From Symsagittifera roscoffensis (taxonomy: Eukaryota; Xenacoelomorpha; Acoela; Convolutidae), in the NCBI RefSeq assembly GCF_963678635.1, contig NC_087064.1:21870509-21934508 (forward strand): DNA of 64,000 nt, read 5' to 3'. Shown here piece by piece: positions 35,701 to 45,887 of this stretch (within the stretch, counting starts at the first letter, position 1; each line of letters begins with the position of its first letter). The translations under genes and the position numbers were made by a program. The notes beneath the pieces were generated by a model. That model made no database searches, had not been told where the DNA came from, and was given only the letters and a program-made list of their open reading frames with translations.

Positions 35701-38700
35701 GAATGGAGCTTTAATTTGATTAACATAATCACTTGAATCATTTAATAGATTAGCAGATAATAAATGGCGTCTCCCCAGCCTTTTGGTAACGGCTACGCCT
35801 GGAAGGGCGAATGTCATAGGTTCGTTCTGGGCAGGACATTATTTTTGGCATAAAGGAAATATTGCCTTTCAAAAAATGATCGGCTTTTTGTTTGTCTGGT
35901 TTTGTTTCATCGGCTGAGTTGCAACATCACAGATTTTTTCTGTGCTGTATGCGATTTTCATTGTATTTAAAAAAAGTTTTCGATTTATTCCTGAAAATTG
36001 TAAGTTCAATAAATCCGACCTGGTAATATCCTTATTTTGTCGATGAAAAACTGTTTCGGATTTTTGAAAAGCTTTGCTTAGGCCTAATTTGTTTCGGATT
36101 ATGAAAAAGATTTGAGAAGTTTTTGAACTCAATGTATCTCGCAAGTTTTTGAAATGCATAATTTATACATAATGTGGCTTTACGATTTGCAATTTATCAC
36201 ATGCAAAATTGTGTCTTTTTGTATTTGGTGCTTCTTTTGCTGCATCTAATTGGCAATTTATTAGCATATGTACGTGCGTTATTGATGGCTAGTTTTTGGG
36301 GATTTTAAGCATCCGTGGCTGAATGGTTAGTGCGTGAGACTCAAATTTGCTAGATCGCAGCTTTTTCAGTTTTTGCAAATTCGAGGCTTATGTTTACGTT
36401 TTCTTATTTCTATTGATAGAGCTGCTTTTGGTCGTGTTCTCGCAAGTGTTTGCGAAGCGCAGCTTCGCCTCTGTGTAAAAAGAAGGCCAGTTCCACTATC
36501 GAATAGCAAAAGCCTAAAGGTCACGAAAATCTACTTTTAGTTTTGAATTTAATTATCCAATTTCCCAGCGAAATAAAAAACTTAAACTATTGTTCCAGTT
36601 TTCTCAAATTGGGTTAATTTAATCAAAAAAGAGTATCAGTTATAAATTGTTCTTGAAATTAAAAGAGTCATCTTTTTTTGGAATTCGAAAGTTTACGATT
36701 TTTCAAAAAGAAGTCCGTATTTTTTCTGTTAACTTGCGTTCAATGACTCTTTTTCAACTTTTCTGTTGGCTATATTTTGGCTTAGTTGCCGCTCAGCGAT
36801 TGTGTTTCTGGCGTATTTTCCCCCAATTGAGAATCATTACAGACAAAATTTTTGTTGACCTTGTGGCTTTCTCTGCATTTTCTGTCTGTTAGCTTGCAAT
36901 TTATTTTGTGCAACAATGTTTTGACTGATGCCGACATAAAACGAAGAAAAAGCAGAAAAAGCATATAAGCCGACGCAGCACTAAACTGCACAGAAAAGAA
37001 TGTCAGCTTTTGTACAGGAAAATAGTTACTTTTAAACGCTCGTTCTCTCAGTCATTGGTTTATTTTATTTGTTTTATGAACGGTTTGACGTTGTTTGTTG
37101 TAAAATAATCAATTGTTCCGGGTCAATAAAATAAAGTTTCCATCGGAATAAGGTCATTGCGACGTAATATGTCCTTTTTATAGTTCCATGTGAACATTTC
37201 ATCATTCGTTATTTGTTCGCTCTCTTAATTTGTTTTGAATTATAGCTATTTTGTAATTTTGTGTAGAATTATTGGGCCCTGAGAAAACCTTAGAGGCTGT
37301 TTAGAATTGGGTTTAGTGGACCTTGAGCCCATATTGTTGCAGACATGAGACCGAATCAAAACAAACTGAGTTTTGACTAAACGCCTTAAGTGACTCATCT
37401 GAAATTAGATGGTACATGTATTGCATGTTTTGCTGCAGAAGTGACAACTGGTAAATCATGGCGAATAATGGGTCAGCATGAACTATTTTCTGTCAATAGA
37501 CATTGAATTCTCTTTTTATCGAAAATAAGGTGGAATCGTCAATGACAGTGATTTCGACTGTGAAAAAAATTCTAAAAAATTTCTATTCCGAACAAAGCAA
37601 TGAAGTGACTTGTTTTTTTTTTCGATGGGTATACCTTAAGGACTTTAACTAGATCCGATAATTATGTGATCATTAGGGAGCTCAAGTTTGGACTATAACA
37701 TAACTAAGAAATGTCTATAAAGTTGCTTCATAAAAAATGTGAAAGTGAGCAATTAAATTTCAGGAATGAGCCCATTGTGCCGTGCATGTCATTTTGGGAA
37801 TGAAAAATTGGTGAAGAGGCTGGTCGAGAGAGGGGCGAGGGTGAATCTGTCTCGAAAGATAGAACACAGTCCTCTCTGGTTCGCCATCCTCTGTCTCACC
37901 CAGTGCAAGGCAGGCCTCTTACCCCAGTACGAATCCGTCATCAGGTAGGTAAACCGCATGTAACACCATGAAAAGATCACCTATCAAATCATTGCAGAAA
38001 TCTCGTGATTTTTGATTTTCTATATATTTTTAAGCTGAAAAAAAATGAGAATGCCGAAAAGTTAAGGTTCATTACCTATCCCTGAAATCTAAGTTTGATA
38101 AGCAGTTGACTTGAAGAAGCTGTTTAATTAGGCTGAATAAAAAGCAAACGAATTATCCTCTTGTGAGGTTTTTATTATTTGCCCCAAAGTGCATTACCTT
38201 GAATATGACAAGAGGTTTAAAAGCGAGATTTTTTTTATTAAGTTTAAATTTTTCGGAGTAAATGCTTAATGTGATCAGTTTGGCACAAGGATCTTTTCTT
38301 GTTTTTCTTTTGATACTATATTGTAGATATTAAGCTCCTAATTTGTAGGTGCTAAATTGATCTCAGAACCTACAGCGTCGTGCCCAATGCCAATCTTGAA
38401 TTGAGTTTCTTCTTTTCTAGCTAAACTCCATTAAATAAGTTGTCTCTTGATCTCTCCCTCTCGGCCGAAAGTTTGATGGTTCGATGCTCACTGGAATCAG
38501 ATGAATTATTACCCTGCTAGTCCAGTTAAACAACCAAAAGAACTAAGTGTAGGTGTTTTAATCAGGGGAGAAACAACGGTTTTTTGTTACCTGTAAAACA
38601 GCTCTGATGTTGGGCCTTTTCTGGATAAGTAATCTGAACGTGAACCTCTAACATTCTGATTAGCAGTGACCTTGATTTCAGGACCCTGTTGTGTGCGGGT

Positions 38701-39548
38701 GCGGAGGTGCGAGTGCCTAATGCAGTGGGAAAGAGTCCTCTGCACTTTGTGTGTCAGTATATGATAGCCCCTGTCATCCCCATCTTTGTGGACTTCGGGG
38801 CAGTGGTGGACATGGCCGACATGCACTTTCACACTCCGCTCTTTGACTGCATCTCCTACTCGGGAAACACTCCCTTCTCCAAGACAGTCCAAAGATACAG
38901 GCATTTACTTTCTGTATTTTTCCTCAAAAATATGGCTGCTGCGCCGCAAATGTTTAGCCCATTAAAGTTTCAAGTAAGCTCGCATAATCAGTTTGATTGT
39001 TCCTAAATGTCGGCAAATCTAAATCTTTGAAACTTTTCTAAAAATAAGCACACTGCGAAAATCATGGATCCGCACCTATGTTATAATATGTTTGATAATG
39101 AATGTTTTGATTTATGCTAAACCTATTTCAAGCGTAACACCTAACCAAAAAATTTTCATTTTCAGGTGAGCATGATTTTAACCAAACTTGACACAAAGCA
39201 AATTCGAAAATCATTTTAAAATTATTATTTTATTTCAGGCAATTTGCAGTCGCCGAGCAGCTGCTGAAAGCGGACTGTGATGACCTTGACATTGCAGTGT
39301 GGATTGAGAGGTGCAGTCCAAATGCAGTCACTCAGATAGCACAGAGCAGCGACTTCACCTATCTGCACAGCTGGTGTCTGGAGAACGTCAACCGACCTCT
39401 GAAACTGAAGAACCTCTGCAGACTGAAGTTACATGATCACTTCGGAGGAGTGTTCCAGACATCGCTGTGTGTGAGCTACTTGGACATACCTCTGACCTTG
39501 AGACTCTACTTATGCAGAGAGACTTTTTATCATTTTCAAACTACTTGA
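26583..39548 (+). CDS. Ankyrin repeat and SOCS box (ASB-like) protein
   Basis: ASB proteins recruit substrates through ankyrin repeats and bind Elongin B/C and Cullin 5 through the SOCS box to form E3 ligases. Six exons join in phase: 26583-26797, 30661-30896, 31032-31187, 37764-37944, 38682-38900, 39239-39548, for 1317 nt (438 aa). Exon 1 and the start of exon 2 are polar and probably disordered. Repeats run from VKQLHVAVMKNDSVTVSSLI through HGISPLNEAVALNHTRIALM, GMSPLCRACHFGNEKLVKRL and VGKSPLHFVCQYMIAPVIPI. The C-terminus has PLKLKNLCRLKL (BC-box) and IPLTLRLYL (Cul-box). Exons 2-3 are duplicated exactly at 34660-35186, so the mature transcript may differ or carry a repeat; exons 4-5 also have copies further right. 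The exon 5 to 6 junction uses a GC donor. Exon 1 assignment rests on phase and donor only. Confidence 0.85.
27864..28480 (+). repeat. tRNA-like repeat with terminal hairpin
   Basis: Left AT-rich part, then A-box tggccgagagg (28302-28312) and B-box ggttcgaagcc (28346-28356), 33 nt apart as in real tRNA promoters. The end is 'gtcgtgttctcgc' and the hairpin gcgaagc-aca-gcttcgc at 28454-28470. The 3999-bp tandem duplication starts at this hairpin. Confidence 0.75.
28996..29300 (+). repeat. Hairpin-headed tRNA-like repeat
   Basis: Hairpin acacaagc-ata-gcttgtgt at 29002-29020, A-box tagcgtagagg at 29210-29220 (a perfect match to the Pol III A-box pattern), B-box ggttcgaacct at 29251-29261. Exact copy at 32995-33299; older relative at 10087-10330. 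Confidence 0.75.
29390..30240 (+). repeat. Monomer-array element, ~4 monomers
   Basis: Leader with 'tttttctcgaaaacc', then about four degenerate monomers containing 'ctcaaaaactaccctccc', 'aaatctgagatttt' and 'gaagctcccctgcac'. Closes near 'caacttgagctggcc'. Open frames here are repeat artefacts. Confidence 0.7.
30661..30896 (+). CDS. ASB-like exon 2
   Basis: Acceptor tttttgaag. Encodes a basic and Ser/Asn-rich stretch (an AGC-rich run coding ASSSNSSSS), a CNVCAC cysteine cluster, and the first ankyrin helix pair MPTEVKQLHVAVMKNDSVTV. Donor gtcagt, phase 1. The Leu-rich minus-strand frame here is a shadow of the Ser codons. Confidence 0.85.
31032..31187 (+). CDS. ASB-like exon 3
   Basis: Encodes GVDVNFPW and the ankyrin repeat HGISPLNEAVALNHTRIALM then LIDAGADVNEVDSKG. 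Acceptor ttttgtcag, donor gtgcgt. Confidence 0.9.
31188..32110 (+). other. ASB-like intron sequence inside unit 1
   Basis: AT-rich. An inverted repeat based on acgcttg and caagcgt lies near 31431-31452, and a tRNA-like B-box phrase 'taggttcgttctgg' near 31818. No gene. Confidence 0.5.
32120..32480 (+). repeat. tRNA-Leu-like repeat, 5'-truncated
   Basis: Begins within the AT-rich part ('aactcaatgtatctcgca'), has A-box tggctgaatgg near 32318-32328, an eroded B-box, and the terminal hairpin gcgaagc-gca-gcttcgc at 32453-32469. Confidence 0.7.
33389..34239 (+). repeat. Monomer-array element, second exact copy
   Basis: Copy of 29390-30240 within unit 2 of the tandem duplication. Confidence 0.7.
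34660..34895 (+). CDS. ASB-like exon 2, duplicate
   Basis: Identical to 30661-30896 with both splice sites kept. Including both pairs of exons 2 and 3 in one mRNA would need exon 3 (phase 1) to join exon 2 (which expects phase 2), which breaks frame. Only one pair is therefore likely used per transcript. Confidence 0.85.
35031..35186 (+). CDS. ASB-like exon 3, duplicate
   Basis: Identical to 31032-31187, splice sites intact. Joins exon 4 at 37764 in phase just as the first copy does. Confidence 0.85.
36119..36479 (+). repeat. tRNA-Leu-like repeat at right border of unit 2
   Basis: Same as 32120-32480. Its hairpin (36452-36468) is the third boundary hairpin of the tandem pair. After 36480 the sequence enters unrelated DNA. 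Confidence 0.75.
36480..37763 (+). other. ASB-like intron 3, right part
   Basis: AT-rich, with the dispersed phrase 'cccagcgaaataaaa' near 36565. From 37383 on it is matched by 47093 onward, the left edge of the exon 4-5 block duplication. No gene. Confidence 0.6.
37764..37944 (+). CDS. ASB-like exon 4
   Basis: Encodes the ankyrin unit MSPLCRACHFGNEKLVKRLV and the next helix SPLWFAILCLTQCKAGLLP. Acceptor aaatttcag, donor gtaggt. Confidence 0.92.
37945..38681 (+). other. ASB-like intron 4
   Basis: 737-bp intron ending in cttgatttcag. No repeats beyond its own duplicate at 47667-48444. Confidence 0.7.
38682..38900 (+). CDS. ASB-like exon 5
   Basis: Encodes TLLCAGAEVRVPNAVGKSPL and the helices HFVCQYMIAPVIPIFVDFGA, then HTPLFDCISYSGN. 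The coding end that keeps frame with exon 6 is followed by gcattt, a GC donor of weak consensus, where the third copy at 56955 has gtattt. Confidence 0.88.
39239..39548 (+). CDS. ASB-like exon 6: SOCS box and stop
   Basis: Acceptor tatttcag. Starts with the helix QFAVAEQLLKADCDDLDIAV and ends with the SOCS box (PLKLKNLCRLKL, then IPLTLRLYL) before TGA. The BC-box Leu and Cys are in place, implying Elongin C binding; the Cul-box core is IPLT rather than LPLP. Confidence 0.9.
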
Positions 39549-39973
39549 AATTACTGGATATAGATGATACCTGTAGTATAAAATTGATTTAAATATTCAG
39601 CATTTCTGCAGTTATAGAAAAATATTGATATTGTTTTTTCAATTTTTGCAAATATGTTTTTGGCGTTAATTCAGAAAAAATATTTGAATTAAAGTTTCGA
39701 GTGCAATAATATATAACATTTTTTTGCGAAACTTTTACAGGAAAAGCTTAGACAACCAATGTGACCAGAACTGTTTGAGTTTGTGTTTCTGCATTTCATA
39801 AGCATTACGATGAAAGCAGTACAAACAATAATTTATTAATCTTTTCCATAAAAAAATTGGCGTAATTTTTGGTTAGCTAGCGTCAGATCAAGTTCTGGTT
39901 ATTTACCTCTATATCTCAGGAGCTACTTGATTACACTAGCATCAGCTTAGTGCATTATTAACCACCTTTTTTT
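39320..39973 (+). repeat. 654-bp tandem repeat of exon 6 end, unit 1
   Basis: Runs from inside exon 6 (aaatgcagtc at 39321) through the stop and 3' flank. Repeated at 39974-40627 with a few percent differences. Confidence 0.85.
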
Positions 39974-40627
39974 CAAATGCAGTCACCCAGATAGCACAGA
40001 GCAGCGACTTCACCTATCTGCACAGCTGGTGTCTGGAGAACGTCAACCGACCTCTGAAACTGAAGAACCTCTGCAGACTGAAGTTACATGATCACTTCGG
40101 AGGAGTGTTCCAGACATCGCTGTGTGTGAGCTACTTGGACATACCTCTGACCTTGAGACTCTACTTATGCAGAGAGACTTTCTATCATTTTCAAACTACT
40201 TGAAATTACTGGATATAGATGATACCTGTAGTATAAAATTGATTTAAATATTCAGCATTTCTGCAGTTATAGAAAAATATTGATATTGTTTTTTCAATTT
40301 TTGCAAATATGTTTTTGGCGTTAATTCAGAAAAATTAATTGAATTAAAGTTTCGAGTGCAATAATATATAACATTTTTGCGAAACTTTTAAAGGAATAAC
40401 TTAGACAACCAATATGACCAGAACTGTTTGAGTTTGCGTTTCTGCATTCATAAGCATTACGATGCAAGCAGTACAAACAATGATTTAATAGACTTTTCCA
40501 TAAGCAAATTGGCGTAATTTTTGGTTAGCTAGCGTCAGATCAAGTTCTGGTTATTTACCTCTATATCGCAGGAGCTACTTGATTACACTAGCATCAGCTT
40601 AGTGCATTATTAACCACTTTTTTTTTT
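39974..40627 (+). pseudogene. Partial exon 6 duplicate with SOCS box
   Basis: The reading frame from NAVTQIAQSSDF to the stop near 40203 is intact, including the SOCS box, but the exon's acceptor and first 27 codons are missing. A T-rich tract followed by 'caaatgcag' directly before the frame could act as a new acceptor (AG at 39981-39982). Splicing there would leave 'tca' as the first bases, so whether it is used is unknown. Confidence 0.75.
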
Positions 40628-40629
40628 CA

Positions 40630-40850
40630 AACGTAGGTCGCAAATTTTGGTGACATTTCTGGGGCATCTTTATCAGCTTTTTGATAGCATATGCTTTGAC
40701 CTTCGTATAGTAATAAGTCAACACAGATGATGCATTTTAAATTCATCGAATGAACTGGAAAAAAAAGCTAGTTGTTTCAAACATCATAACGATAATAAAA
40801 ACTCTATTTAAGAAATTTTCTCGCAATTTTTTGAAATGCATAATTACCCT
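40630..40850 (+). repeat. tRNA-Leu-like repeat, left part only
   Basis: Matches the AT-rich left part ('gtaggtcgcaaattttggtg' onward) up to 'gaaatgcataatta', then stops. Confidence 0.6.
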
Positions 40851-41340
40851 GGCGATGAGCAAGGGTATTGCAACTGGGTACTAGACTTTTTCCCGTAAAC
40901 AAGTGTCCACATCCCTCACCTCTAAATTGTTTCTTTATGTATTCAAATTTCTTAGCCTGGAGGTTACAAATATGCCTCGGAGGGCAAATGTCTTGGGTTC
41001 GAGTCTATCCTGGACCTATTTTTTTCAATGGGAAATATCCAGTTTAAAACAAAAATTGACGGCCAATTATTTGTCTGCTTATCGGTTGTCGGCGTACGTG
41101 TCAATATATCTGGGAATCGTTTTTTTTTAGAATATCTTGGATTTTTTTCTACGCGCATTTTTCAATGTTGTTTTTAGTGGTTGATTTACGCCTACTTTTT
41201 GTAATTTTACATACCTTGACTTCATATTTCTTTTATTTTTTGTTCCGATAAAAAAATTCCTCGGCCAAAATTATTTCGGCCTATTTTTCATCGTCTTAAT
41301 GACCTAATTTTGGGACGTTTCAAGCTCAACTTAATTCACG
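40851..41340 (+). repeat. Repeat fragments with tRNA-like B-box
   Basis: Contains 'ccctggcgatgagcaagggt', a short imperfect hairpin, and a tRNA-like stretch with gggttcgagtc at 40995-41005. No gene seen. Confidence 0.5.
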
Positions 41341-43215
41341 CTTTTCCCTCCGCACTTTTCAATTTTGATTGTATGTTTACCGATATGTTTGTTCATTTTT
41401 TTGTTTGGAATATTTTCAATTTTAGCAAAAGCTTCAGTTTTTCTCCGAAACTTCTGTTTTTCACGAAAAGAGTATCAAATGAAAGACAGCTTATTTCTCT
41501 GTGTGTCTGTAGTAGACTCCACTAGAGTCTTTATTATACTTCACCCCCTGTCTACAGCCTTCAAAAAAGTATGGGACAATTTGACCCATATTTTTGATTT
41601 TTTTGCGTTTTCTCGAAAGTTACCCCTCTCAAAAATAAGTTTTTGATTTCAATGGAAAGAATTGTTTCAAAAAACTTCCCTGCATAATTGGCTACGACTA
41701 ATTTTTGTTGCACAAATTTATGGCCGTCGGAATAGACCAACTCTTATTTTTGACCGGTTTGTGGATCTTTTCGACTTCTCACGAAAACGTATCTCTCAAA
41801 TTTGATATTGTGAGTTCAATGAGAGAGCAGTTTGTGGGAAGCTCCTTTGCATTAGCGGACACTAACAAAAAGTTTCACACAAGAAGTTATCGCCCTCTGA
41901 AAAATCAAATTTTTGATTTTTGACCGTTTTAAACTTTTTTTTCATATTCTCGAAAACTACCCTGCCATACCTGCGATTTAGGGTTCAAACGGTTTGATGA
42001 AAAAAAAGGTTCCATTGAAAGAACTGGCTGCGATAATAGTTTATCTTTTTGTTGCTTTACTGGCTGCTTTAACTTTTTGTTAGGGAAATGTTATCAATTT
42101 GGGAAAATTGATTATCTCTTTACTCTTTTTTTAGTTAAGGAACAGCTAATGATTTGTCCGAAGTCGAAATTTTGAAATCACACTTTTCGTGCCGCATCAG
42201 TGTAGCAAACTCATTCAATATTAAACACGTACCTCCAGCTTTAGCTGGGCTTGTAGTTATTTTTATCGAGACTATGAAAACATGGGTTCAACTAGTTTTT
42301 TTCATTGTCTAAAATTTTCTAAACTTTTTTCGACATTTTTTTAATGTTTGTTTTGTATCGCAACGAAATCGGGGACACTAACAAAAAGTCTCCCACAAGA
42401 AGTTATTGCCCCCTAAAAAGTCAAATTTTTGATTAATTGACCTTTTTCGTAAATTTTTAGAATATTTTTGAAAACTACCCTGCCATACCTGAGCTGTTGG
42501 GTTCAATCGAAATTGCAGATTTCGTGAATCATTTCTGAATTACTTTTTGTAATTTTTTCTAAGCGTTATGATTCTCAGAATCGTCAAATTTTTGATTTGT
42601 TGACCGTTTCTTACTTTTCTCGCTTACTATCCTGCCAAATCTGATCTTAAAGGTGTAATCGAATAATAAGGTTGCTAAAAGCCTACCTTTCAAGTTAGCC
42701 ATGCCCAGTTTTTTTGAAGTGTTGGCCTTCAAGCAAGTCAGTTTTGAAACTTTGACTGTTTTTTTTTTGGAAACTTATTTTTTTTACGCGAAAACTACCG
42801 GGCCAACTCTCAGGTTGTGTTCAATCGAGAAAACCGTCTTTGGAAATCGTTTCAGCTTACGCGACCATAACCTGCTGTTTGCAGAAAAAACATGCATTTT
42901 GGAAAATCTTCTGAACGTTGGTTAGAACTTTCGACAGTTTTGTAGAACTTTTAATGTTCTCAAAGTTTAAACAATAAAATCTGGGTTGAAAAGTTCCATT
43001 GAGAGAACGGGTTGCATAAATTCTTCTTTTTACTCTTCTCACTTACTTTTTTTACTCTTCTCACTTACTTAAGTAGCCAAACAATTAACGTTTTGGGCAA
43101 AGTCCACTTTTTGAATTCACACTTTTCGTGCCGCATTATTATAGTCAACTCATTCAACTTTAAACACGTACCTCCAGCTTTAGCGGGGCCTGTAGTTGTT
43201 TTTTATCGAAAAGTT
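41340..43215 (+). repeat. Longest monomer-array element (~10 monomers)
   Basis: Leader from about 41340, then degenerate monomers to about 42990. Two closing segments near 42180-42260 and 43115-43205 share 'cacttttcgtgccgcat' and 'cacgtacctccagcttt'. A palindrome ccagct-tt-agctgg sits at 42235-42248. Confidence 0.65.
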
Positions 43216-43291
43216 TGGTTCACCTAGTTTTCTTCAACATCTAATTTTTTTGTGACTTAGTTTTTTTTGTTTGTTTTGTATCGGAAAAGGT

Positions 43292-43308
43292 GCGAAGCTC
43301 TGCTTCGC
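43292..43308 (+). repeat. gcgaagc hairpin
   Basis: gcgaagc-tct-gcttcgc, the same stem as at other sites with a different loop. Confidence 0.8.
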
Positions 43309-43324
43309 ATCTGTGCATGCATAT

Positions 43325-43720
43325 TTTGGCTCTAAGTTTTGCGATTTGTTACATGCAAAGTTAGTGTGGATGCCTACAGCTTGTTTCATTCCAAATTCTT
43401 ACTTGCAAAATTGTGTCTATCTGTATTTGGTGCCATTTTGCTGAATGGCAGTGGCAATTCTTTAGCATAAATAGCTGCTTTTTTCGTGACTAGTGTTTGT
43501 CGATAGTTGAGCGTGGGTCGCTGAGTGGTTAGTGTGTGAGACTCATAGTTTATATTGCAGTAGGTTGCAAATCGAATCCTAGCTGATATTTTTTTAATTT
43601 GAAGCTTATTGCTCTTATTCTTATTGCACTCTCTAGAACTGCTTTTTTTCGTATTCTCGCCAGTGTTTGCGAAGCCAAGCTTCGTCTCTGTGTAGAACTT
43701 GTTGAGTCGTAGATTGTTGC
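43325..43720 (+). repeat. tRNA-Leu-like repeat with wobble hairpin
   Basis: A-box-like tcgctgagtgg 43518-43528, B-box-like caaatcgaatcc 43568-43579, and terminal hairpin gcgaagc-caa-gcttcgt (43669-43685) with a G-T closing pair. Confidence 0.7.
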
Positions 43721-45880
43721 ATATGTTATACCTGTGAAGAAAGGGAAGCAGCGGGGAGCAAAATTAAAATCGATGATCACGAAAGGTCACGAAAAACATG
43801 ATCGACTTCTAGTTTCGATAGTGGAACTTAATTTACAGATTTTCCGGCGCAGTATTATTTTGTATTGAGCTAGTATATTCATAATGGCCTAAACCTATTA
43901 AAAGCTGTAATTCAAAGAGCTTTAAAATCATCTATTTTTTCTTGGAATTTCGAAAATTGAGTTTATTCCAAAAATAGTAAGTCAGTGTTTTTCTATTTAG
44001 TAGCGCTCCTTGACTTATCTCCAGTTCTTTGTTGATGACCTGTTTTCTTATATTCATTTTTGACATAGACGCACTTTTATCAAAACTGAACAAGGACAGC
44101 CGGTTACTGTGCCGGTTACCACGGTCTTGAGAAAACTAGGTTTAGAAAGTTTTAATTCCAAATTAGTGTAGTTTTTTTTTCTGTTTGGTGTGATGAAAGG
44201 ATCTGACGTAAAAATACAATTTAGGCGTTTTAGACAGTCACAGTAATATAGGCGAATTGCCAAAAACTTTGTAGAAAAAAGACAAGACGTTTTCTTTTTA
44301 AATTTGAAATTTTTTTTTGCGGAAACTTTTTTGAAATTTTTTAAGTTAGTGGTTCTCAAAATGCAGCTAAAAACTCCCGAAACTCGATTTACTTGCTTAA
44401 GTGTTAAAGTCTTATATAAAGCATAATTGAGCTGTTGCAAGACTGCTCTCTCGCTTCATTCGCTTGAGCTAAGACGAAAAATTCAAAATTTTAAGCCGGT
44501 TTTTCTCGACACTGGGAAATCTATTGGAATTTTTTTAGATGATTCGCTTTAAGACTGAAAGAGCGTTAATCTGATATATCATTTAACCCTGTCTGATGAT
44601 TATTGACTACTTGTTGAGCCTGATTTTGCGTGGAAAACAAAAAACACTCGAAAAGAAAGTTCCTCCCAGTTTTCCAAATGGTCGGAACAAAAAGATGTTT
44701 TACCGGCAATTGCTAGGTAGAGGGTATTAAACGTTGGCAATAAGAGTTGGCGGTGCGGCATAGGCGGTGAACTAAGCTGACTCGGAACGCTTTTTTCAAA
44801 GAATTGTGGCTAGCAATGCCTTAAAATGGCATTGCAGGACGAGTAACACATTTTTCGTGTGATTTTTCTTTCTGCTTGCTCAAGTTTTTTTTATCAGATT
44901 CGCGGTTCAAGTTTCTGTAACTTTGCTCGTACTTGCAAAATTTAAATTCGCATCTGAACAGAAAAATTGTAGTTTGATGTATAGCTCGAATTTTCAATCG
45001 TTTTTAATTAGACGTGTGAAGTTGATTCGAAAGAACTTCAGGGAATTGCAAAAAATTCAAATTCTGGTTCGAAATTTAGCCTCAAAATTGAATTGTGAGG
45101 CCAAACGTTGTAATTTGTGAAATGGTAGTGAATTCCGCAATAAGTTGAAAACAATTTTTTTTCGGAAATCGAAACTTTTCCAGATTTTTTTTGATGTTCT
45201 AGGCTATTTTTGATACCACGAACAAATATTTGAAACAATGTATTGTTCAATTGTGCTCCAAATACAGGAAATTTGGCGGAATCTGAAGCAAGTTTTGTAA
45301 AATCGGAACAGTTAGTGGAATTCAAAACCAAATATATATTCATCATTTATTAAATGACGCTTTTGCTAAATCTGCCTTTTTTTGGACTTTGATTACACTC
45401 TGTGGAATCGATTCAAAAATTAAATTATTCATTAAAATTTTGGCGATTACGCTTAATTTTGTGGAATCCGCATTCATTTTGCATAATTGATCGGATGAAA
45501 ACAATTAGCAATATATTTCTTTCGGCAATGTAGCATTGGCAAATTTTATATTATTGCAGTTTTGAATGTGAATAATTTAAGTTAGGACACTAAAGATCAT
45601 TGGATTTTTTCTCCGGTGGGACGTTTTCGATAGATTTTATATAGTTCGCCGGGAAATAAACTCTACCTTTTGGAAACTTATGTTAGTTTTCGCGCCATTT
45701 ACAAGGTTGTTATTGAAAAGCATAATTGCTTTTCAGTTGAAGGATACTTGATTCGCGAAGAAAACTTGTATGTGAAATTTTTAACATATCTTCCTAAAAA
45801 AAGAAAGCAAAAAAACAACACATGAAAATAAATCAAAACAACTGATTTCTCTAAAGAAAACTTGACTTAAGTGCAACTAG
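43721..45880. other. AT-rich region, nothing recognised
   Basis: Several open frames (for example about 44054-44440 on the minus strand) are low in complexity and lack domains. One recurrent-repeat phrase 'ttttccggcgcagtatta' lies near 43840. Confidence 0.5.
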
Positions 45881-45887
45881 TGTGATT

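Larger units (their letters stand above)
32461..36459 (+). repeat. 3999-bp exact tandem duplication, unit 2
   Basis: Second unit, matching unit 1 in content. About 20 further bases match past 36459 before the sequence departs at 36480. The lack of differences means a very young event or an assembly duplication. Confidence 0.93.
37383..39105 (+). repeat. Exon 4-5 block, original copy
   Basis: Matches 47093-48846 through introns as well as exons 4 and 5, with scattered substitutions and small indels. So this was a genomic duplication and not retroposition. Confidence 0.85.

Noticed and set aside
28462-36459. Tandem duplicate exons 2-3 both used in one mRNA
   Set aside because: Exon 3 ends in phase 1, whereas exon 2 begins needing phase 2, so joining exon 3 to the second exon 2 breaks the frame.
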